Assembly: GCA_947594095.1 (NCBI GenBank)
Contig: CANQEA010000099.1
Location: 1 to 5,182 of the forward strand
Direction of reading: 5' to 3'
DNA length: 5,182 nt
Origin: an uncultured Clostridia bacterium
GTDB lineage: Bacteria; Bacillota_A; Clostridia; TANB77; CAG-508
In this document: positions 1-5,182 of the stretch, one piece after another
Numbering within the stretch: position 1 is the first letter of the stretch
How the letters are laid out: every line of letters begins with the position of its first letter
Translations under genes and position numbers: made by a program
Notes under the pieces: model-generated
Database searches by the model: none
The model's input: only the letters and a program-made list of their open reading frames with translations
Told to the model about the DNA's origin: nothing

Positions 1-17
1 TGTTCGTCTATATTGAA

Positions 18-47
18 ATTATATATTAGGGGGTATTTTGTTGTCAA
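18..47 (-). promoter_or_regulatory. Sigma-A-type promoter pointing out of the left edge
   Basis: On the minus strand a perfect -35 box TTGACA (42-47) is followed by an 18-base spacer and a perfect -10 box TATAAT (18-23), so transcription would start near position 11 and run off the left edge. The spacer holds a run of five C (minus strand), which stands out in this AT-rich DNA. The gene it serves is outside the window. It lies just downstream of the unknown gene ending at 97, so the next gene to the left probably has its own promoter. This is inferred from the boxes alone. Confidence 0.6.
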
Positions 48-96
48 AGTTCATTTTTCATTTATTACAGGATGCTAATTTATATTAAAATACTTT

Positions 97-948
97 TTAT
101 CTTGCATCATCGTCTTTTACTCTGTTATTTGATTTTTCTGTAATAAATCTTTCTGGTCTACATATTTCCATAGGAACTAATCTACCATCTGCTAATACAT
201 TTAGTTCAACATCAAATTTATTTAATCCATCCTTTTTTAAATCTGATGCTCTACTATATAATGGCATTAAAACTTCTTCAATTAAACTATCTAAAATATA
301 CTTGCTAGCTGGTTCATGCGATTTTGGCATTTTTTTAATTATTTCATCTTTTCTTTCAGGAAATTCACTAATCAAAAATTGCATTCTTTCTATAGCTGTA
401 TTTTTATACTCTTCTTGTGAAATTGTATTTATTCTCCATTTATAAGCATTATATGCTGTCATAAATGGAATTTCATCCCACTTTAATTTCCATCCCTCGT
501 GTTCTGCTTTTCCTTTACTTAATTCTCTGCAGTCAAAACAATTTCCTGTGTGAGATATATTTACATCTCCATTAATTGTGGCATCTATCATAAATCCACC
601 TTTTGTGTTTATTCTTTCATTAGTTCCCTTTTCAAATTCCATACACAAAAAATAAGGTTCTTCTTCTTTTTTTATTGCATCATTTAAAAAGTCCTCAACT
701 TTTGACTTTACTCTGGTGGTTCCACCTGTTTTAGGAATTTGCATCCCATTTTTAGCATCAACTCTAACTGTTACTAGTTCAGGTAATTTGTCTTGAATTT
801 GTTTCCATTCTTCAATTGTATTTACAACATATAATTGCTTCATAAAAGATAAATGTGGTAAATATTCTGAAATTAAAGATATTCCACTTGCTTTTTGTAA
901 TTGTTTAAAATATGGAGTGTCTTTTGGATTTTTTATATCAAGTATCAT
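97..948 (-). CDS. Conserved-looking protein of unknown function, last gene of the pyr cluster
   Basis: I do not recognise this 283-residue protein. I chose the ATG at 946-948 because AGGAG (956-960) lies 7 bases before it; an in-frame ATG seven codons upstream has no such site. It looks soluble: no signal peptide or membrane segment. Visible landmarks are VRVD (61-64), a glycine/threonine-rich PKTGGTTR (72-79), YFLCMEFE (99-106), a CxxC pair in GNCFDCREL (C137, C140), a tryptophan-rich stretch EGWKLKW (151-157), and DGRLVPMEICRPERF (254-268) before a charged tail. The MEFE and LVPMEI strands faintly recall the acidic metal-binding strands of ATP-grasp proteins, but that is a weak impression, not an assignment. 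It begins 27 bases after pyrF with no terminator or promoter visible between, so it is probably co-transcribed with pyrC and pyrF. No clear terminator follows it. Confidence 0.85.
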   Translation of the reverse strand: MILDIKNPKDTPYFKQLQKASGISLISEYLPHLSFMKQLYVVNTIEEWKQIQDKLPELVTVRVDAKNGMQIPKTGGTTRVKSKVEDFLNDAIKKEEEPYFLCMEFEKGTNERINTKGGFMIDATINGDVNISHTGNCFDCRELSKGKAEHEGWKLKWDEIPFMTAYNAYKWRINTISQEEYKNTAIERMQFLISEFPERKDEIIKKMPKSHEPASKYILDSLIEEVLMPLYSRASDLKKDGLNKFDVELNVLADGRLVPMEICRPERFITEKSNNRVKDDDAR

Positions 949-975
949 CTTGTTTCTCCTTTCGCACATTTTTAC

Positions 976-1897
976 TTATAATGCACTATTTAATTCTTCT
1001 TTCATTCTAATTGCTTCTGCTCTTGTTGCTTTATCAAATTCTTCCTCTTTAAATTCGTTTTTCCATTTATCAGATTTGTATGCACATATTAAACTTCTTG
1101 AAGCATTAACTATTCCACCTAAAGCCTTTTCATCAAATCTAAGTGCAATATCTTTAGCCTTTCCTCCTTGTGCTCCATAACCTGGTATTAAAAAATATGT
1201 ATGTGGTGCTAATTTTCTTATTTGTTTTAATTGTTCTGGGTAAGTTGCTCCAACTACTGCAGCCACACTACTATATCCATTATTTCCTATTAATTCTTCT
1301 CCCCATTTTTCAATTAAATTTGCAACTTGCACATATACTTCATTTCCATTTTCTAACTTTAAATCCTGAAGTTCCCCTGAAGATGGGTTTGAGGTTTTTG
1401 CTAATACAAAGATGCCTTTATCATATTTTTTACAATCTTCTATAAAAGGCTTAACACAATCTGTTCCCATATAAGGATTTACTGTCACAAAGTCTACATC
1501 AAAAATTGGCACATCTTCTTCTCCAATTTTTGTTCTTCCTAAAAATGCATTAGAATAACCGGCTAGCTGTTGAACCTATGTCTCCTCTTTTTATATCTGC
1601 CATTACTATCATGCCTTTTTCTTTTGCATAATTGCATGTTTCTTTAAATGTTTGCATTCCTGGTATTCCATACATCTCATAAAAAGCAATTTGAACTTTA
1701 ACAGCTGGAATTATGTCATATACACTATCAATTATTCTTTTATTAAATTCTAAAATAGATTTTGCTACACCTTCTAAATCTTTTTCGTATTTACTTGTTA
1801 TACAATTTGGCACCATTTCATATCTTGTATCTATTCCGATTACAGTTGGATTGTTTGTTTGTTTTATTTTTTCAATCAATCTATCTATTGCATTCAT
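976..1897 (-). pseudogene. pyrF: Orotidine 5'-phosphate decarboxylase (type 2), frameshifted
   Basis: PyrF decarboxylates OMP to UMP, the last step of pyrimidine synthesis, in the cytoplasm as a TIM-barrel enzyme. The first frame (1897 to a stop at 1550-1552) has GIDT near residue 23 (substrate-binding Asp), VKVQIAFYE, and the catalytic DIKRGDIGSTA motif (D101, K103, D106). The second frame (about 1557 to 976) continues as YSNAFLGRTKIG, then DFVTVNPYMG and the phosphate-binding PGYGAQGG. Four bases (1558-1561) lie where one codon belongs, so one extra base, most simply one C of the minus-strand GCCGG at 1559-1562, breaks the frame. Removing it gives 306 residues, normal for type-2 PyrF. I chose the ATG at 1895-1897, 8 bases after AAAGGA (1906-1911); the ATG two codons upstream is too close to that site. 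It starts 14 bases after the ArsC-like gene. As written the product stops after the catalytic motif and loses the phosphate loop, so it should be inactive. The alternative is a sequence error. Confidence 0.93.
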
Positions 1898-1911
1898 TTC
1901 CATTTTCCTTT

Positions 1912-2268
1912 CTATAATAAATTTTTCCATTCATTTTCTTTGAAACCTACTAAAATGGTGTTAGTTCCTATAAATAAAGGTCTTTTTATAAGCATACCTG
2001 AAGATGCAAGTAAAGATATCTTTTCATCATCTGACATATTATTGAGTTTATCTTTTAGTCCTAATTCTTTGTATTTTAATCCACTAGTATTAAAAAATCT
2101 TTTTATATCAATTTTGCTTTTGTTAACCCATTTTTTCAGTTCTTCCTTTGTAGGTATGTTTTCTACAATATTTCTCTCCTCAAAAGATACATTATTTTCT
2201 TCTAGCCATTTTTTAGCTTTTTGACATGTAGAACATTTAGGATACCATAAAAATATATTATTTTTCAT
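1912..2268 (-). CDS. ArsC/Spx-family thioredoxin-fold protein (YusI-like)
   Basis: This 118-residue protein belongs to the ArsC/Spx superfamily, small thioredoxin-fold proteins including glutaredoxin-linked arsenate reductases and the RNA-polymerase regulator Spx. It shows YPKCSTCQKAKKW with a CxxC pair (C12, C15), FFNTSGLKYKELGLKDKL (58-75), LLASSGMLIKRP (86-97) with the Arg-cis-Pro end, and VGFKENEW near the C-terminus. The FFNTSG and GMLIKRP signatures fit the YusI/YffB-like branch better than true Spx; the substrate of that branch is poorly known, so arsenate reduction should not be assumed. No ars genes are nearby. The ATG start at 2266-2268 overlaps the pyrC end by 11 bases, and the site AGGAGG (2280-2285) is inside pyrC, suggesting translational coupling. 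An in-frame TTG at 2272-2274 sits only 5 bases from that site and is an alternative start adding two residues. Its place between pyrC and pyrF is unusual. Confidence 0.92.
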   Translation of the reverse strand: MKNNIFLWYPKCSTCQKAKKWLEENNVSFEERNIVENIPTKEELKKWVNKSKIDIKRFFNTSGLKYKELGLKDKLNNMSDDEKISLLASSGMLIKRPLFIGTNTILVGFKENEWKNLL

Positions 2269-3529
2269 ATACAATTCTTCCTCCTACTATAGTATAATGT
2301 ACTCTTCCTTTTAACGTCTTCCCTATAAAAGGGCTATTTTTAGATTTTGATACTATCATGTCTTTTTCATAGGTATATGTTTCATTTGGATTAAATATAG
2401 TTATATCAGCTATTTTTCCTTCTTCTATTACGCCTCTATCAATTTTTAATAATTTAGCAGGATTATATGATGTAAGGCGCACTAAATCTAAATATGTTAA
2501 GTCTCCTGTATCAACTAAACTCATAATTTCAGCAGATAAAGCTGTTTCAAATCCGATTATTCCGTTTGGTGCTTGAGCTAGTCCCTTATTTTTTTCATCT
2601 TCAGCATGTGGTGCATGGTCTGTTATAATTGCATCTATTGTTCCTTCTTTTAATCCTTCTATAATTGCCTTTCTATCTTTTTCTTCTCTTAATGGTGGAT
2701 TCATTTTAGCATTTACTCCAGATTTTAGTACTTCGTCTACTGTAAAAGTAAAATAATGTGGACATGTCTCACATGTGATTTTTACTCCTCTTTTTTTAGC
2801 ATCTCTTACCATGTTTTTAGTTGTTTTTGTACTAATATGACAAATATGTGCTCTTATATTATTTGTTTCAGATATAACAATTTCTCTTGCGGCCATAATT
2901 TCTTCTGCTTCTGGAAGCACGCCTTCTACCTTAAGTTTTTCTGCAACTTTCCCTGCATTAATAGCACCATTTGCTACTGATTTTTCTTCACAATGAGATG
3001 CAACAAAAGTACCTAAAGGATCTGCTTCAATCATTGCTTCTCTCATTAGCTTACTGTTTACAACAGGCATACCATCATCAGAAAATGCAATTGCCCCTGC
3101 ATCTTTTAATTCTTTAAAGTTAACTAATTCTTCTCCTTTTTCACCTTTTGATACAGGTGCATATGGTAAAACATTACATAAATTAACCCTTTTTGCTTCA
3201 TCTATAATTTTTTGTAAAATAATAGCGTCATCTGGGGTTGGTTTTGTATTTGGCATAGGACAAATAGTAGTAAAACCACCTGCGACGGCGCTTTTGCTAC
3301 CTGTTTCGATTGTTTCTTTATGCTCAAAGCCAGGTTCTCTTAAATGGCAGTGCATATCAATCATTCCAGGTATAATATATAAATTAGTACAATCTATTAC
3401 TTTAGTACACTCATCTGTTATATTTTTTCCAATTTTTTTTATTTTGTCATCTTCTATTATAATATCATACTTATCAAATATGTTTGTTTTGTAATCAATT
3501 AGTGTTCCATTTTTTAATAAAATACTCAT
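2258..3529 (-). CDS. pyrC: Dihydroorotase (class I)
   Basis: PyrC reversibly cyclises carbamoyl-aspartate to dihydroorotate, the third step of UMP synthesis, using a metal centre in an amidohydrolase TIM barrel. From the ATG at 3527-3529 the protein has 423 residues, the usual length for the bacterial class I enzyme. All expected metal ligands are visible: H60 and H62 in DMHCHLREPG, D152 in FSDDGMP, H179 in ASHCEE, H231 in HICHIS and D304 in ITDHAPH. Substrate-contact segments MPNT (92-95) and MNPPLR (276-281) are also present. The start is set by GGAGG (3536-3540), 6 bases upstream of the ATG; an in-frame GTG directly before it is too close to that site. It is the first gene of a minus-strand cluster with the ArsC-like gene, pyrF and an unknown gene. 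Promoter boxes at 3555-3583 leave a leader of only about 19 nt. Nothing looks damaged. Confidence 0.97.
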   Translation of the reverse strand: MSILLKNGTLIDYKTNIFDKYDIIIEDDKIKKIGKNITDECTKVIDCTNLYIIPGMIDMHCHLREPGFEHKETIETGSKSAVAGGFTTICPMPNTKPTPDDAIILQKIIDEAKRVNLCNVLPYAPVSKGEKGEELVNFKELKDAGAIAFSDDGMPVVNSKLMREAMIEADPLGTFVASHCEEKSVANGAINAGKVAEKLKVEGVLPEAEEIMAAREIVISETNNIRAHICHISTKTTKNMVRDAKKRGVKITCETCPHYFTFTVDEVLKSGVNAKMNPPLREEKDRKAIIEGLKEGTIDAIITDHAPHAEDEKNKGLAQAPNGIIGFETALSAEIMSLVDTGDLTYLDLVRLTSYNPAKLLKIDRGVIEEGKIADITIFNPNETYTYEKDMIVSKSKNSPFIGKTLKGRVHYTIVGGRIVYEK

Positions 3530-3554
3530 CACACACCTCCATAATTTTTTCTTT

Positions 3555-3583
3555 ATTTTATCATTTTATTTTTTATATTTCAA
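3555..3583 (-). promoter_or_regulatory. Probable pyrC operon promoter
   Basis: On the minus strand TTGAAA (3578-3583), a 17-base spacer and TAAAAT (3555-3560) form a good sigma-A-type promoter. Transcription would begin near 3548, leaving about 19 nt before the pyrC ATG, which is just enough for the ribosome binding site. If this is the only promoter, there is no room for a PyrR attenuator or riboswitch, so any pyrimidine control would have to act at initiation. The surrounding DNA is so AT-rich that chance matches are common, which limits confidence. A weaker alternative, a TATAAT-like box near 3615-3622, has a poor -35. Confidence 0.5.
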
Positions 3584-3693
3584 CTTATTTTTTAATTTTT
3601 CATAAAAAAGCACATATTATATATCTCACGAATTTATATGAGAAAATAAAAAATTAAGTTTTTAAGAATAAGTAATTAATTTTATAATAATTG

Positions 3694-3722
3694 TTGAATT
3701 TTACATAATTTAATGATATAAT
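3694..3722 (+). promoter_or_regulatory. Sigma-A-type promoter for the membrane-protein gene
   Basis: TTGAAT (3694-3699), a 17-base spacer and a perfect TATAAT (3717-3722) form a near-consensus promoter on the plus strand. Transcription would start near 3729, directly before a small hairpin, giving a leader of about 97 nt ahead of the gene at 3826. It is divergent from the pyrC promoter, with about 110 bases between the two -35 boxes. Confidence 0.65.
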
Positions 3723-3727
3723 AAGCT

Positions 3728-3777
3728 AAATTGCTGGAATAATTCAGCATTTAAATATAATTCTCCTGTTTTGCAGG
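3728..3777 (+). promoter_or_regulatory. Structured 5' leader with two small hairpins
   Basis: Hairpin 1 pairs TGCT (3732-3735) with AGCA (3746-3749) and, past a bulged G3736, GAA (3737-3739) with TTC (3743-3745) around a three-base loop; AAA/TTT outside it could extend the stem across a bulged T. A simpler 5-bp pairing of TGCTG with CAGCA is also possible. Hairpin 2 pairs CCTG (3765-3768) with CAGG (3774-3777) around a five-base loop. Neither is followed by a T-run, so they are not terminators. Both lie between the predicted transcription start (about 3729) and the ribosome binding site at 3811-3817. I do not match them to any riboswitch or protein-binding leader I know; the stems are short and may be of no consequence. 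Confidence 0.3.
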
Positions 3778-3825
3778 TTTATATATACATCATTAGTAAA
3801 AAATATTTTTAAGGAGGTAATACTT

Positions 3826-4422
3826 ATGGAAGAAAAACGGTATTTTTGTGACTTTTATGCCTATTGCTTAGGTCGTGGATCAACACTTGCATTCTTTAAG
3901 AAAGAGTTATTAATCTTTTTTTCTTCTCTTATTTTAATTACATTTATTGGCTATCTTATTAGTTATAATGTGATTATGTCTAATCATGAATATGAACTTA
4001 ATTTATATTCTGCTGAGACATATGAACATCTCGATGAAATTGCAAATAATGTTATTAAAGAAGGAGCCGGAATTGATTTATCAGCATTACCAGATGATGT
4101 CGAAAAATACGAGATAACAAGTGAAAACGACGAAATCATATTTAAATATTATTTAAATAATTATAAAGACGTGAAGTTTGCTATTCCTGTAGACGTGACT
4201 GTCAAATTATCTAATGATTTTAATGTGATTTCAAAAGAGCCAAATTATTCTTCTAAGGAAGATTATATAAAAGGCATTAAAAAAGGCATTAAATTCAATA
4301 TTGGCGTTTTTTCACTTTTGACTGGCTTTCTTGTATGGGGTATAACTGAGATTGTAAGTTTCGTTGTTTTGACCATCTGTGCTTTTGTATCCAAGTCACG
4401 AAAAAAGAAAAATCTTTCATAA
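3826..4422 (+). CDS. Two-pass membrane protein of unknown function
   Basis: I do not recognise this 198-residue protein. A strong site AAGGAGG (3811-3817) lies 8 bases before the ATG, so the start is secure. The N-terminal 27 residues contain two cysteines (C8, C14) and end in a basic pair (K25, K26). A first membrane segment covers about 28-50 (LLIFFSSLILITFIGYLI core), a second about 158-187. Between them lies a polar, acidic domain of about 105 residues with several predicted strand-like stretches (for example EIIFKYYLN and FAIPVDVTVKLSN). The tail is strongly basic (SKSRKKK), so by the positive-inside rule both ends are cytoplasmic and the middle domain faces outward. There is no enzyme motif or lipobox. 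It stands alone: divergent from pyrC, with its own promoter and leader, and its stop codon merges into a terminator. A sensor, or an accessory or envelope protein, is possible, but nothing decides between these. Confidence 0.85.
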   Translation: MEEKRYFCDFYAYCLGRGSTLAFFKKELLIFFSSLILITFIGYLISYNVIMSNHEYELNLYSAETYEHLDEIANNVIKEGAGIDLSALPDDVEKYEITSENDEIIFKYYLNNYKDVKFAIPVDVTVKLSNDFNVISKEPNYSSKEDYIKGIKKGIKFNIGVFSLLTGFLVWGITEIVSFVVLTICAFVSKSRKKKNLS

Positions 4423-4450
4423 AAAAATGGGGAAATTCTCCCCATTTTTT
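4422..4450. terminator. Bidirectional intrinsic terminator
   Basis: A 12-bp perfect stem, A-tract plus TGGGGA (4422-4433) paired with TCCCCATTTTTT (4439-4450), closes a five-base loop. The T-run on each strand follows a GC core, so it can stop transcription in both directions. It begins at the last base of the stop codon of the membrane-protein gene and lies beyond the 3' end of the convergent minus-strand gene that stops at 4505, so it likely serves both. Confidence 0.9.
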
Positions 4451-4460
4451 ATTTCTCTTA

Positions 4461-4493
4461 TGATGTTTTTTGACCACGTCTTAAAATACATCA
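4461..4493. repeat. Imperfect inverted repeat between convergent genes
   Basis: TGATGT (4461-4466) pairs with ACATCA (4488-4493). Inside it TTTT (4467-4470) can pair with AAAA (4483-4486), and GAC (4472-4474) with GTC (4478-4480) around a CAC loop, with a bulge and a small mismatch. The result is an interrupted hairpin of about 13 pairs. It lies just past the 3' end of the minus-strand gene, before the main terminator, and might be part of its 3' untranslated region. It lacks the GC core of an intrinsic terminator. Confidence 0.35.
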
Positions 4494-4504
4494 AATAGTA
4501 TATT

Positions 4505-5182
4505 TTATCTTTCACCATTATTTTCTTCATCACCAGCTATGTTAAACATTTTTTGATATTGTCCTTCAGTAATCATTTTACCTTGTTTTAAAACATATCT
4601 TTCTTGTGTATTTATATTAACAAATCTTTTAACTTGGGCAGTCGAATTACTATTTGGTACTTTTTCTCTAAAATGAGGTGGTATTTTTTTATTATCTGCT
4701 ATAAATAATAAATGTGAAATTGCCCTTCCATTTCTTCCTTCATCTGCATATTCTTGTGATTTTACTTTTAATTCTTTTTTATAGTCTTTGTCAACATTAT
4801 ATAATATATGTGATTTCATTATCCATAACCCATCTGAAAAATCATATTGTCCTTGATATAAAGGTAGCAGTGTATCTTTTTTAAAATTATGCATCATTCT
4901 AAGCAATTTATTTCTTTCAACATGTAGCCTAACTGGCATGTTAAATCCTTCTAAGTCAAATCCAATAAGTAATCTTTCATCATCTTTTTTCTTTACATCT
5001 TCTATGATTCCCCAGTTTTTTATTGTTTTATTATCAAGTAATTTCATAATCATACTAAATGCCATATTAGTTTTCTCTTGATATGCATTAGAACTTATTA
5101 CATAAGATTGATATTCATTAATAAAATCTGTTTCCATATCATTTTCACTTTCTGGAATCAATTTATCAAATAGCATTTTATA
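4505..5182 (-). CDS. Protein of unknown function, probably cut by the right edge
   Basis: I do not recognise this protein. The frame is open from the right edge to the stop at 4505-4507. The first visible ATG (5174-5176) would give 223 residues, but only six bases are seen before it, with no ribosome binding site and no stop in frame, so the true start probably lies outside the window. The product is soluble and highly charged, with no signal peptide or membrane segment. Landmarks, counted from that ATG, are ERLLIGFDLEGFNMPVRLHVER (about 67-88, a beta-hairpin-like stretch with regular hydrophobic spacing), a LYQGQYDFSDGLWIMKSHILY segment in the middle (about 105-125), and a charged acidic end (GDEENNGER). 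The C-terminal VNINTQERYVLKQGKMITEGQ looks like a small strand-turn-strand unit. It is convergent with the membrane-protein gene and shares its terminator; nothing ties it to pyrimidine synthesis. Confidence 0.75.
   Translation of the reverse strand, partial: YKMLFDKLIPESENDMETDFINEYQSYVISSNAYQEKTNMAFSMIMKLLDNKTIKNWGIIEDVKKKDDERLLIGFDLEGFNMPVRLHVERNKLLRMMHNFKKDTLLPLYQGQYDFSDGLWIMKSHILYNVDKDYKKELKVKSQEYADEGRNGRAISHLLFIADNKKIPPHFREKVPNSNSTAQVKRFVNINTQERYVLKQGKMITEGQYQKMFNIAGDEENNGER

Noticed and set aside
917..1445. Plus-strand open frames opposite the unknown gene and pyrF
   Set aside because: Low-complexity Leu/Ser/Phe-rich translations antisense to better-supported coding sequence, without ribosome binding sites.
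976..1512. Separate gene starting with GTG at 1510-1512
   Set aside because: The GTG is an ordinary valine codon inside the PyrF sequence DVPIFDVD, without a ribosome binding site; the stretch is the C-terminal part of the frameshifted pyrF.
1550..1570. Programmed ribosomal frameshift in pyrF
   Set aside because: No slippery heptamer, no stimulating structure seen, and PyrF is not known to use frameshifting; a one-base insertion is simpler.
1713..2224. Plus-strand open frames opposite pyrF and the ArsC-like gene
   Set aside because: Antisense shadows of recognised proteins, rich in Phe, Ser and Leu as expected from reversed AT-rich codons.
1912..2268. Arsenic-resistance function for the ArsC-like gene
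   Set aside because: No arsR, arsB, acr3 or other arsenic genes nearby, and the motifs fit the YusI-like branch, whose substrate is not known to be arsenate.
2756..3494. Plus-strand open frames opposite pyrC
   Set aside because: They lie within a fully intact dihydroorotase gene and have no start signals.
3624..3643. Inverted repeat TCTCA/TGAGA as an operator
   Set aside because: Only five base pairs around a ten-base loop in very AT-rich DNA, with no clear relation to the -35 or -10 boxes.
4263..4477. Minus-strand open frames overlapping the membrane-protein gene end
   Set aside because: They run through the terminator and antisense to a gene with a strong ribosome binding site; the translations look like no protein.

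Overview
The window is AT-rich DNA with strong GGAGG-type ribosome binding sites, long A/T tracts and short intergenic gaps. This fits a low-GC Gram-positive (Bacillota), most likely a Clostridia-like anaerobe; species cannot be read from the sequence. The recognisable content is a pyrimidine-biosynthesis operon on the minus strand, flanked by genes I do not recognise.

Right to left on the minus strand, a sigma-A-type promoter (about 3555-3583) opens onto pyrC (dihydroorotase, all six expected metal ligands visible). An ArsC/YusI-like thioredoxin-fold gene follows and overlaps the pyrC 3' end, with its ribosome binding site inside pyrC. Fourteen bases later comes pyrF (type-2 orotidine 5'-phosphate decarboxylase). 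As given, pyrF is broken by one extra base near 1558-1562, splitting a family-length 306-residue protein into two frames. The last gene (97-948) is a 283-residue protein of unknown function. PyrC and PyrF catalyse the third and last steps of UMP synthesis; the other pyr genes are not in the window. The pyrC leader is only about 19 nt, too short for a PyrR- or attenuator-type control element.

The roughly 300-base divergent gap (3530-3825) carries the pyrC promoter on the minus strand and a second near-consensus promoter on the plus strand. The plus-strand promoter gives a leader of about 97 nt with two small hairpins, then a 198-residue protein with two membrane segments and no recognised family. 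A GC-rich bidirectional terminator (4422-4450) separates it from a convergent minus-strand gene (4505 to the right edge) of unknown function, probably cut by the window end. At the left edge a TTGACA/TATAAT promoter points out of the window on the minus strand.

I see no CRISPR array, insertion sequence, tRNA, rRNA or phage module. The points most worth a second look are the pyrF frameshift, the redox-type gene embedded in the pyr operon, the two unknown proteins in the left half and centre, and the structured leader before the membrane protein. Nothing here by itself shows a new biological system.
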